Shown here piece by piece: positions 1 through 5,472 of a stretch of DNA of 5,472 nt (within the stretch, counting starts at the first letter, position 1; the number at the start of each line of letters is the position of its first letter). The notes under the pieces are model-generated. The model searched no databases and was not told the DNA's origin. It worked only from the letters and a program-made list of their open reading frames with translations. A program made the translations under genes and the position numbers. The stretch comes from an uncultured Caulobacteraceae bacterium. Lineage in GTDB: Bacteria; Pseudomonadota; Alphaproteobacteria; Caulobacterales; Caulobacteraceae. Location of the stretch: NCBI GenBank assembly GCA_903884915.1, contig CAISGS010000296.1, positions 1-5,472 on the forward strand. Direction: 5' to 3'.

Positions 1-888
1 GACATTCGGATTGCCGGTCACATGGATGCGCCACAGGGGCGGATCAGCCCGGTCCAGATGGCCGTGCTCCATGTACCAAGCAATGCCCATATTCAGGACC
101 GGCTGGCCCTGAACAAAGGCCCGCCAGCGCAGATCAATATGGCTGACCGTGCCCTTGGCGATGGGCCCGGCCCCGACATGAAGGTCCTCGGTTGCCCCGC
201 GCAGGACGTGATCGGTCTCGATCCGGTCGATGGTCAGGCCCAGGCTATTGGCCATTGAGGCCAGAACTTCGCTGTACATTCCGTTCAGCGAGGTCGCGAC
301 CGACCAGTCTGGATCATTGGGATTGATGCTGGCCGGATCAGAGCCAAAACCGAGGATGCCGAACGCATAGTCTGGGCTGCGGATCTGTCGGCAATCGACG
401 CTTTCGAGCACCTCGATGGCCTTGAGCTGCGAACAGACGGCCGTGGCTGCCACCGCGATCTGCTCGGCGGCAAATCCCGGATTGAGCCCCGCCGCCATCA
501 GGGACGCCCCGCCCTTGGCGCAGGCCGCTTCAAGGGCGGCCAAACGCGCACCGCCCCAATAGTGCGGGCGGCTGTAGCCATTGATGCTGATGACGTTCTT
601 GCCGGATTCCAACAGCCGGATCAGGTCCGCATCGTGCGAGCCATAGGGCGGAGCAAGGCGCGCGCAGTGGATGACCACATCGGCGTCCAGCGCCAAAATC
701 TCCTCGACATCCTGCGTCGCCAACACACCGGTCAGGGGTCTGCGGGCAATATCACCGGCATCTCGGCCAACCTTATTGTCGCCATAGACGAACAGACCGA
801 CCAGTTCCATGTCCGGATGGTCCAGAACCGCCCGCAAGCAGGACTTGCCCATGGCCCCGGTGGCCCACTGGATGACACGCCGTTTCAT
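1..888 (-). CDS. DapB-like NAD(P)-dependent oxidoreductase (COG3804 / amine dehydrogenase-like family), C-terminus cut by window edge
   Basis: The open frame runs from an ATG at 888 to the left edge without a stop, giving 296 residues. A good ribosome binding site (AGGGAG, 895-900) lies 6 bases upstream, which fixes the start. The N-terminus is a Rossmann fold: a beta strand leading into ATGAMG (residues 9-14), then a helix and the acidic strand end DHPDMELVG. DNKVGRDAGD (37-46), SGKNVIS (95-101) and GLNPGF (134-139) follow, all in the positions expected of the dihydrodipicolinate reductase-like family that includes 2,4-diaminopentanoate dehydrogenase. The C-terminal part has the Trp-rich strand pattern of that family. 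Members are usually about 340-360 residues, so roughly 50 are missing. It is probably a cytoplasmic NAD(P)H-linked dehydrogenase or reductase; the substrate is unknown. True lysine-pathway DapB is unlikely, because that protein is shorter (about 270 residues) and its signature motifs are absent. It is the last visible gene of the leftward group, 69 bases after the regulator. Confidence 0.85.
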   Translation of the reverse strand, partial: MKRRVIQWATGAMGKSCLRAVLDHPDMELVGLFVYGDNKVGRDAGDIARRPLTGVLATQDVEEILALDADVVIHCARLAPPYGSHDADLIRLLESGKNVISINGYSRPHYWGGARLAALEAACAKGGASLMAAGLNPGFAAEQIAVAATAVCSQLKAIEVLESVDCRQIRSPDYAFGILGFGSDPASINPNDPDWSVATSLNGMYSEVLASMANSLGLTIDRIETDHVLRGATEDLHVGAGPIAKGTVSHIDLRWRAFVQGQPVLNMGIAWYMEHGHLDRADPPLWRIHVTGNPNV

Positions 889-912
889 CGCCTGCTCCCT
901 ATCGTCTTTCTC

Positions 913-926
913 CCGTCAAACGACGG
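913..926. other. Short inverted repeat in the regulator-dehydrogenase gap
   Basis: CCGTC and GACGG (913-917 and 922-926) can pair around a four-base loop. In the leftward sense the stem is followed by GAGAAAGA, not a T-run, so it does not look like an intrinsic terminator. It could be a weak pause or processing site, or chance. The rest of this 69-base gap holds only the ribosome binding site of the downstream gene. Confidence 0.3.
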
Positions 927-957
927 TTTCGACGCGAGCCTAGCGGCTTTAGTATCG

Positions 958-1935
958 TTATGAAAGTGAAAGCGCAGGCTCGGAGGCGGGTTCGAGCATG
1001 CCCACAGGCTCAATGATCTCGAAGGTCACATCGTGCACATCGACGGGCACGCCGCAGCAGGAACAGGTCACGGCTGGCTCTAGCTCATGGCCGTCAGCCT
1101 TATGGCGCAACAAAAGCGGCGGACCCTCAGGCGAGCAATAGTAGCGGTCGCCCCAGAGCATCAGCATCAAGAGCACCGGATAATAGTCGATCCCCTTGGC
1201 CGTCAGTCGATATTCAAAACGCCGAACGCCCGGGCCATATTCGTGGGCTTGGATCACACCCTTCTCGACCAACCAGGTCAGGCGCTCAGACAGGATATTG
1301 GTCGCCATGGCCGTGTCGCGATGGATTTCGTCGAAGCGGCGCAGGCCGGTGAAGATCGAGCGGAGGACCAGACTGGCCCAGCGATCGCCGGTGATCTGAG
1401 CCACCTCGATCATCAGACCCGCTGACCCCAGACGCTCAGCGACCGACTGCCGTTGCTGGCGACGGCGGCTATAGTGGGCTGACATCCAGCCAACGCCGGG
1501 ACCTTCGGCCCAATCGACATCGCGCGCGTTGATCTCGTCACCGCATTTTAAGCAGGTCGGGACCGGTTCGAACAGATGGCCGCAGCGCTTATGGCGCAGA
1601 TTGACGGTCAACTTGCCCTCCAGCGAGGTCCAGCGCCGCTCCCACCTGAGCATCATTAGGGCGGGCCAGTAGAGGTCCCTTCCCTTTTGGGTCATGCGAT
1701 AGTCCGACCGGGGCGGAGACTGGCTATAGAGCACCTTCTCCAAAAGGCCCGCCGTGACCAGTCTCTTGAGACGATCACTCAGCAAGGTGGGCAATAGGCC
1801 TGTCCGCGCCCGAAACTCATCAAACCGGCGCGCACCGATCCAACTAGCCTCAAGGATCAAGAGAACCGAGGAATCGCCCACGACCTCGAGCGCCCGCCAG
1901 ATCGAGCAGGTGCGTGTCATTTTGGTGGGCGGCAT
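958..1935 (-). CDS. Tandem HxlR-family transcriptional regulator (two winged-helix halves in one chain)
   Basis: This 325-residue protein holds two HxlR winged-helix DNA-binding halves, each followed by a Cys/His-containing tail. Half 1 (about residues 8-140) has TCSIW with Cys10, GDSS (20-23), RRFDEF (36-41), a wing with DYRMTQKG (78-85), then CGH (118-120) and CLKC (128-131). Half 2 (about 174-305) has GDRW (183-186), RRFDEI (199-204), EYRLTAKG (241-248), then DGH (281-283) and CSCC (291-294). Typical HxlR proteins carry one domain of 100-150 residues and bind DNA as dimers, so this chain may act as a built-in pseudo-dimer. Half 1 keeps the N-terminal cysteine that is redox-active in some relatives but lost the Arg-Trp of GDRW; half 2 is the reverse. 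The start is uncertain: ATG 1935 is used here, GTG 1941 and ATG 1920 are also possible, and none has a clear ribosome binding site. It sits between the ligase and dehydrogenase genes on the same strand and likely controls them; the effector is unknown. Confidence 0.88.
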   Translation of the reverse strand: MPPTKMTRTCSIWRALEVVGDSSVLLILEASWIGARRFDEFRARTGLLPTLLSDRLKRLVTAGLLEKVLYSQSPPRSDYRMTQKGRDLYWPALMMLRWERRWTSLEGKLTVNLRHKRCGHLFEPVPTCLKCGDEINARDVDWAEGPGVGWMSAHYSRRRQQRQSVAERLGSAGLMIEVAQITGDRWASLVLRSIFTGLRRFDEIHRDTAMATNILSERLTWLVEKGVIQAHEYGPGVRRFEYRLTAKGIDYYPVLLMLMLWGDRYYCSPEGPPLLLRHKADGHELEPAVTCSCCGVPVDVHDVTFEIIEPVGMLEPASEPALSLS

Positions 1936-2003
1936 GGCCACAGGCTAAGGGTCCAAATCTGGCTGAGCAGTGATGGCTATAGAATCCGGGATCACCCTCA
2001 AGG

Positions 2004-2028
2004 ATGCAAGCAATTTTGCATTTAATGC
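2004..2028. promoter_or_regulatory. Overlapping dyads upstream of the HxlR gene, candidate operator
   Basis: Two inverted repeats overlap in an AT-rich patch within the ligase-regulator gap: ATGCAA-N6-TTGCAT (2004-2021) and GCATT-N-AATGC (2018-2028). A further ATGCAT palindrome lies at 2055-2060. They lie about 70-100 bases upstream of the regulator start, where autoregulatory sites of winged-helix repressors are commonly found. No convincing -35/-10 pair could be assigned nearby, so the call as an operator is an inference from symmetry and position. Confidence 0.4.
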
Positions 2029-2065
2029 CGCGTAAAGGGCACATCTGCGCGCAAATGCATCAGCC

Positions 2066-3745
2066 TTACGACCCCGCGACCCCCGCCAATTCCCGGCGCA
2101 GGACCTTGCCGAGCGGATTTCGCGGCAAGGCCTCGATGATGCGCAGTTTCTCAGGCAGCTTGTAGGTGGCGATATCGGCGGCACGAAGATGGTCGCAAAC
2201 CTCTTCCAGCGTTAGGGTTTGCCCCTCGCGAAGGGCCACAACGGCGCAGACCCGCTCGCCCAGACGCTCATCGGCATAGGCCGCGCAGCAGGCCTCCCGG
2301 ACCTTGGGGTGGCTTTCGATCAACACATCAAGCTCGGCGGGTGAGATGTTCAGGCCGCCGCGAATGATGATCTCCTTGCTGCGCCCAACGAACTGATAGA
2401 ATCGCCCGCCCGCCTCTGGCGCGATGGTGAACAGGTCTCCGGTCTTGAAATAGCCCTCGGCATCAAAGGCCGCACGGCTTAGGGCCTCAGCACGCCAATA
2501 GCCGTCAAAGGTCATGGCCCCGTCGATGCGAAGCTCGCCCTCGATCCCCGGTTCGACAATTTCAGTCTCGGTGGCGAGATCGACCAAGCGCGTGCGGATC
2601 TTGGCTGGAAAGACCGCGGGCCAATCGACGCCCGTCGCGCCAAAGCGGGGGAAAAAGCGAGCCCGCTGCTCGGGGTCCGGGATGGCCTCGCCGGTCGAGA
2701 ACAGGGACGCGCCCTCGTTCGAGCCGAATACGTTCATGACCGTGACGCCGTATTGGTCCTGCCAACCCTTGACCATCCAAGGCGCGAGAGGGGCCGAGCC
2801 GGAGCCCAGGCAGCGCAGACGGCTCAAATCGGTCGAGCTGAGCAGGGCCTCGTTCTGTAAAAGCATGTTCAGCACCGCTGGCGGCGCGACCGTATAGGCG
2901 ATCTCCTCGTCCTGCATTTGGCGCAGGAAGATGGGCAGATCGAAGGGGTGGTGCTGCACCAGGCGGCCCTGACAGACCAGCCAGGTCATGACCATGCCCC
3001 CGATGGCGGCAATATTGATCAGGGGGAAGGGGTTGAGGATGCTATCGCCAGCCCTTAGCCCAGCCGCCTCGACCAGCGCGTCGCCATTGCCGACCCAATG
3101 ATCGTGATGGCGCGGAACGCCCTTGGGGCTGGCTTCGGTGCCCGAAGTCCAGCAGATGGTCAGGGCCTCGCTGGCATCCAGATCGGCAGGCGAGAAAAAT
3201 GGCGCGCTGGAAGCCTTGGTCGCCAGATCGTCAAGCGCGTGGGTACCGGTCGGTGCGCTCTGGCCCAGACAGACCACCGCTGCGCTGCCGCCCAAGACAT
3301 CAAGGGCCATCTGCCCATGATCACACCCATGAAATTGGGTCACGGTCAAAAAGAGCTTGGGCTCGATGGTCGGCAGGATCTGGCGCAGTTCATGGGTGCG
3401 ATAGGCCATCGCAATGGGGCTCAAGATCGCCCCCATCCGAGCGCAGGCGAGAAAGGCCACCACCCCCTCGACGAGATTTGGCAATTGCATCGCCACCACA
3501 TCACCGCGCGCAACGCCGAGGCTGGCAAAGATATGAGCCAGTTGCGACACCCGAGCATTGGCCTGAGCGTAGGTCAGGCGCTGGGGCTCCGTGCCAACCA
3601 AGGCTGGGCGATTGGGCGCATCGACCAAGGCTTGCGCCTCGGGCCGCGCCGCCACAGCCTTGTCAAAAAGACTTCCGACCGTCTCACCACGCCACCATCC
3701 CCGACGACGATAGTCAGCAACGCGTTCAGGGGGACTGGGATGCAC
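2066..3745 (-). CDS. ANL-superfamily acyl-CoA ligase (AMP-forming acyl-CoA synthetase)
   Basis: The 559-residue enzyme would activate a carboxylic acid with ATP to an acyl-adenylate and then to the CoA thioester, in the cytoplasm. All core motifs appear in order (numbering from the GTG at 3745): P-loop TSGTEASPKG (200-209), FGSNEG (340-345) in place of the usual YGxTE, YFKTGD (432-437), the hinge region GRSKE with IRGG and ISPAE (454-471), and the C-terminal catalytic lysine in PLGK (Lys547). Length is normal for the family. The N-terminal pattern YRRRGWWRGET resembles cyclohexanecarboxylate-CoA ligase (AliA-like) and aryl-acid adenylating enzymes more than long-chain fatty-acid ligases, but the substrate cannot be assigned. 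GTG 3745 is preferred because GGAG lies 7 bases upstream; a TTG at 3802 would add 19 residues but has no ribosome binding site. The stop is TAA. It leads the leftward gene group and faces the SOUL gene across a divergent promoter region. Confidence 0.92.
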   Translation of the reverse strand: MHPSPPERVADYRRRGWWRGETVGSLFDKAVAARPEAQALVDAPNRPALVGTEPQRLTYAQANARVSQLAHIFASLGVARGDVVAMQLPNLVEGVVAFLACARMGAILSPIAMAYRTHELRQILPTIEPKLFLTVTQFHGCDHGQMALDVLGGSAAVVCLGQSAPTGTHALDDLATKASSAPFFSPADLDASEALTICWTSGTEASPKGVPRHHDHWVGNGDALVEAAGLRAGDSILNPFPLINIAAIGGMVMTWLVCQGRLVQHHPFDLPIFLRQMQDEEIAYTVAPPAVLNMLLQNEALLSSTDLSRLRCLGSGSAPLAPWMVKGWQDQYGVTVMNVFGSNEGASLFSTGEAIPDPEQRARFFPRFGATGVDWPAVFPAKIRTRLVDLATETEIVEPGIEGELRIDGAMTFDGYWRAEALSRAAFDAEGYFKTGDLFTIAPEAGGRFYQFVGRSKEIIIRGGLNISPAELDVLIESHPKVREACCAAYADERLGERVCAVVALREGQTLTLEEVCDHLRAADIATYKLPEKLRIIEALPRNPLGKVLRRELAGVAGS

Positions 3746-3752
3746 GGTTTGG

Positions 3753-3756
3753 CTCC
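3753..3756 (-). promoter_or_regulatory. Ribosome binding site that decides the acyl-CoA ligase start
   Basis: Read leftward, GGAG (3756 to 3753) is followed by a 7-base spacer and GTG at 3745-3743. The upstream in-frame alternatives, TTG at 3802 and TTG at 3775, have no purine-rich Shine-Dalgarno match, and no in-frame ATG exists in this stretch. This favours the GTG start. Confidence 0.6.
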
Positions 3757-3841
3757 GTTTGCCGGTAGGGATCAATGAGAGGGCATGCCTCTGATCCGCC
3801 AACTTACGTGGTGACTATTCTATTGCAAGCATCATCATCCA

Positions 3842-3871
3842 AGTTCGTTTGATATCCGTCGAATGCGAACT
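3842..3871. promoter_or_regulatory. Nested inverted repeats in the divergent intergenic region, candidate operator
   Basis: Two dyads are nested here. TTCG-N3-GATATC-N3-CGAA (3844-3863) is symmetric about a GATATC core. AGTTCG-N18-CGAACT (3842-3847 with 3866-3871) is centred 3 bases further right. They lie about midway between the leftward ligase start and the rightward SOUL start, where one regulator could control both directions. The bound protein is unknown; the HxlR product of the neighbouring gene is one candidate, but these dyads do not share an obvious sequence with the ATGCAA-type dyads upstream of its own gene. Confidence 0.4.
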
Positions 3872-3876
3872 ATTTC
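3849..3876 (+). promoter_or_regulatory. Weak candidate rightward promoter for the SOUL gene
   Basis: TTGATA (3849-3854) resembles a -35 box and is followed after 16 bases by TATTTC (3871-3876), a poor -10 match. It overlaps the nested dyads, so a protein bound there would block it. The weak -10 element keeps this tentative. Confidence 0.25.
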
Positions 3877-3945
3877 TAAAACTATCAGGCCGCGCCATGA
3901 TGGCTTCTGTGCCCAAACCGTGACCACGAGCGGAGACCCGATCAG

Positions 3946-4572
3946 ATGAAGTACGCCCTCTTGGGATTGATTATTGCGGCACTCTTCATGGCCAGCCGCG
4001 CCAAGGCCACAGAGCAGCCCAGCTATACGGCATCCCAGCAAAGCGGGCCGATTGAGGTGCGCCAATATGGGTCAATGGTTGCGGCGGAAGTCGCCGTCAC
4101 CGGTGACCGCGATACCGCCTCTAGCGCAGGCTTCCGGGCTCTGGCCGGTTACATCTTTGGTGGCAACAGCGGCAAAAAGTCGATTGCCATGACCGCGCCG
4201 GTCGTTCAGGCCCAAGCTGAAGGCAAGGGTCAATCCATCGCCATGACCGCTCCGGTCATGCAGTCCGGCGACGGCAAGGAATGGACGGTGCGCTTTATCA
4301 TGCCCAAGGCCATGACCCTGCAAAACCTGCCAACCCCCAATAATCCGCAGGTCAAACTGGTGCCGCTCAAGCCTGCCAGCTTTGCCGCCATCCGCTTTTC
4401 CGGCATGGCCAGAGAGGGTGATATCCAGCGCCAGACCAAGCTATTGCAGGACTATATGTCTGCCCGCAGTTTGAAAGCCACCGGTCCAGCCTCCCTCGCC
4501 CGCTATGATCCGCCATGGACCCCCTCCATGATGCGTCGCAATGAGATCATGATCCCGATCGCAAACCCCTAG
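3946..4572 (+). CDS. SOUL-family heme-binding-like protein with signal peptide
   Basis: This 208-residue protein matches the SOUL / p22HBP family, small beta-barrel proteins reported to bind heme or other tetrapyrroles. Residues 1-21 form a signal peptide: MKY, a hydrophobic core, then AKA before a likely cut after Ala21, so the mature protein should be periplasmic or exported. Family signatures follow: IEVRQY (36-41), AGFRALAGYIFGGN (61-74), IAMTAPV twice (80-86 and 98-104), WTVRFIMPKAMTL (113-125), AAIRFSG (147-153) and YDPPWTP with RRNE near the end (187-200). The chain has no histidine and no cysteine, so heme binding through those axial ligands is excluded; binding would need Met, Tyr or hydrophobic contacts, or the role is different. 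GGAG at 3932-3935 lies 10 bases before the ATG, and the stop is TAG. It is the first rightward gene, 91 bases before an acyl-CoA dehydrogenase. Family assignment is firm; its role is not. Confidence 0.93.
   Translation: MKYALLGLIIAALFMASRAKATEQPSYTASQQSGPIEVRQYGSMVAAEVAVTGDRDTASSAGFRALAGYIFGGNSGKKSIAMTAPVVQAQAEGKGQSIAMTAPVMQSGDGKEWTVRFIMPKAMTLQNLPTPNNPQVKLVPLKPASFAAIRFSGMAREGDIQRQTKLLQDYMSARSLKATGPASLARYDPPWTPSMMRRNEIMIPIANP
4183..4263 (+). repeat. Internal repeat in the SOUL gene encoding IAMTAPV twice
   Basis: The 27-base unit at 4183-4209 recurs at 4237-4263, 54 bases (18 codons) downstream, with few mismatches, several of them at third codon positions. It encodes IAMTAPVVQ and IAMTAPVMQ. 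From memory of the family, a doubled IAMTAPV segment is found in bacterial SOUL proteins, so this is probably an ancestral hairpin duplication and not a recent event. Confidence 0.75.
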
Positions 4573-4663
4573 GCCCCAATCAAAATCGCGCGAACGGTCT
4601 CGCCCTGACGCAACGCCTGTGCTTCAATCGCCCGAACCAAGAAAAACGATAAGGGCCGGGCCC

Positions 4664-5472
4664 ATGAGTGCCATTACAGCCGAAGACCTGTCGGTCTTTG
4701 TCGAACAGCTAAAGCGTCTTCTGGCGGACCGTAGCAGCGAGGCTGAGGTTCGCCGTCTGTCTGAAACGCCAGAGGGCTATGATCCAGCCATGTGGAAGGC
4801 CTTGGCCGATCTGGGCGTGACGGGGCTGATCATCGACGAGGACCATGGCGGCTTTGGCGGCGATGCGGTCGCGTTGGAACTGATCATGGAAGAGGTCGGG
4901 GCCGCCCTGCTCTGCTCACCTTTGCTGTCCTCGGCCATCCTTTCCCCCGCCCTGCTCCAAGCCCTTGATGACGACGCGGCCAAGGCCCGGCTGTTGCCTG
5001 ATCTGGCCAGCGGCGCAAAGATCGCCACTGTCGCCATCACCGGCCCCTCGGCGGGCTGGATCGAAGGCCACGTGGCGGTTGATGCAACGGCCATCGGCAC
5101 CGACTGGAGCCTGACCGGCAAGGCCGCGTTCGTCACCCACGCCCATATTGCGGATGTCCTGTTGGTCGTCGCCAGAGCCCCTGACGGCGTGGCCGTGTTC
5201 GAGGTCGACCCGAAGGCGGCGGGCGTCAGCCTGACCAGCCTGCCGACCTTCGACCATACGCTGCGAATGTCGGACATCGATTTTGCCAAGGTCTCAGCCC
5301 GCCGTTTGGCCTGCAATGGGTCCGCGTGGCAGGCGGTGGAGGCCATGCTCGATCTGGCGCTCATTGCATTGGCTGGAGAGCAGGCCGGGGGCTCGCGCCG
5401 CGTCCTGGAGATGACCGTCGACTATACCAAGAACCGCTATCAGTTTGGCCGCGCCATCGGCAGTTTCCAAGC
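4664..5472 (+). CDS. Acyl-CoA dehydrogenase family protein, C-terminus cut by window edge
   Basis: The frame opens at ATG 4664, with AAGGG (4651-4655) 8 bases upstream, and runs to the right edge without a stop: 269 complete codons. The family's three domains are seen in order. The N-terminal helical part (about 1-117) includes LGVTGLIIDEDHGGFGG (50-66). The beta domain (about 118-215) includes WSLTGKAAFVTHAHIADVLLV (148-168, in part). The C-terminal helical part starts about 222 and includes YTKNRYQFGRAIGSFQ (254-269), the FAD-contacting signature before the missing catalytic region. Usual length is about 370-400 residues, so about a third is absent and the catalytic glutamate cannot be checked. 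It would oxidise an acyl-CoA to the trans-2-enoyl-CoA using FAD. The segment TVAITGPSAG (122-131) replaces the usual LTEPxAG-like flavin loop, which points to the divergent dehydrogenases found in steroid and alicyclic acid catabolism; substrate unknown. It may be co-transcribed with the SOUL gene. Confidence 0.9.
   Translation, partial: MSAITAEDLSVFVEQLKRLLADRSSEAEVRRLSETPEGYDPAMWKALADLGVTGLIIDEDHGGFGGDAVALELIMEEVGAALLCSPLLSSAILSPALLQALDDDAAKARLLPDLASGAKIATVAITGPSAGWIEGHVAVDATAIGTDWSLTGKAAFVTHAHIADVLLVVARAPDGVAVFEVDPKAAGVSLTSLPTFDHTLRMSDIDFAKVSARRLACNGSAWQAVEAMLDLALIALAGEQAGGSRRVLEMTVDYTKNRYQFGRAIGSFQ

Noticed and set aside
562..963. Rightward open frame (133 codons) opposite the DapB-like gene
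   Set aside because: It is antisense to a gene with a clear Rossmann motif and a good ribosome binding site, and has no recognisable motif itself.
1087..1425. Rightward open frame (112 codons) opposite the HxlR gene
   Set aside because: The leftward frame encodes clear HxlR motifs here; the antisense product resembles nothing known to me.
1982..1986. GAATC, a GANTC site of the alphaproteobacterial CcrM methylase, upstream of the HxlR gene
   Set aside because: A single five-base match is expected by chance and no partner regulatory element is visible.
1850..2184. Two short leftward frames across the ligase-regulator gap
   Set aside because: They overlap the ends of the real ligase and regulator genes in other frames, lack ribosome binding sites and show no domain.
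3098..3778. Long rightward open frame (226 codons) opposite the acyl-CoA ligase
   Set aside because: It lies antisense to a well-supported ligase gene, its translation shows no recognisable domain, and long antisense frames are expected in GC-rich DNA.
4573..4663. Possible terminator after the SOUL gene
   Set aside because: Only a 4-base stem (GCGA/TCGC) could be found and no T-run follows it.
4777..5364. Leftward open frame (195 codons) opposite the acyl-CoA dehydrogenase
   Set aside because: The Ser/Ala-rich translation is low in complexity and the opposite strand encodes clear acyl-CoA dehydrogenase motifs.

Overview
The window looks like a catabolic region of a GC-rich alphaproteobacterium (a Caulobacterales- or Sphingomonadales-like relative is plausible). 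This rests on strong GC bias at third codon positions and on the gene families present: a tandem HxlR regulator, a COG3804-type DapB-like dehydrogenase, an acyl-CoA ligase, an acyl-CoA dehydrogenase and a SOUL protein. The sequence alone does not fix the taxon. No RNA gene, CRISPR array, insertion sequence, prophage or attachment site is visible.

Layout. Three genes read leftward. In transcription order they are an ANL-superfamily acyl-CoA ligase (3745 to 2066), a regulator made of two HxlR winged-helix halves (1935 to 958), and an NAD(P)-dependent DapB-like oxidoreductase (888 to beyond the left edge). The gaps are 130 and 69 bases with no convincing terminator, so the three could be one transcript, though the first gap holds overlapping dyads that could give the regulator its own control point. 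Two genes read rightward from the other side of a roughly 200-base divergent promoter region: a secreted SOUL-family protein (3946-4572) and an acyl-CoA dehydrogenase (4664 to beyond the right edge), separated by 91 bases.

How the genes may fit together (inference). The ligase would activate a carboxylic acid as its CoA thioester, the dehydrogenase would introduce an alpha,beta double bond, and the DapB-like enzyme would perform an NAD(P)-linked redox step on the same or a related substrate. The HxlR protein would be the local regulator, perhaps sensing a pathway intermediate or redox state. The substrate cannot be read from the sequence. The SOUL protein carries a signal peptide and its link to the pathway is unclear.

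Novelty. I see no clear new defence, mobile or RNA system. The points most worth a second look are the unequal degeneration of the two HxlR halves, the dyads in the two upstream regions, the histidine- and cysteine-free SOUL protein with its internal repeat, and the non-canonical motifs in the ligase and dehydrogenase.
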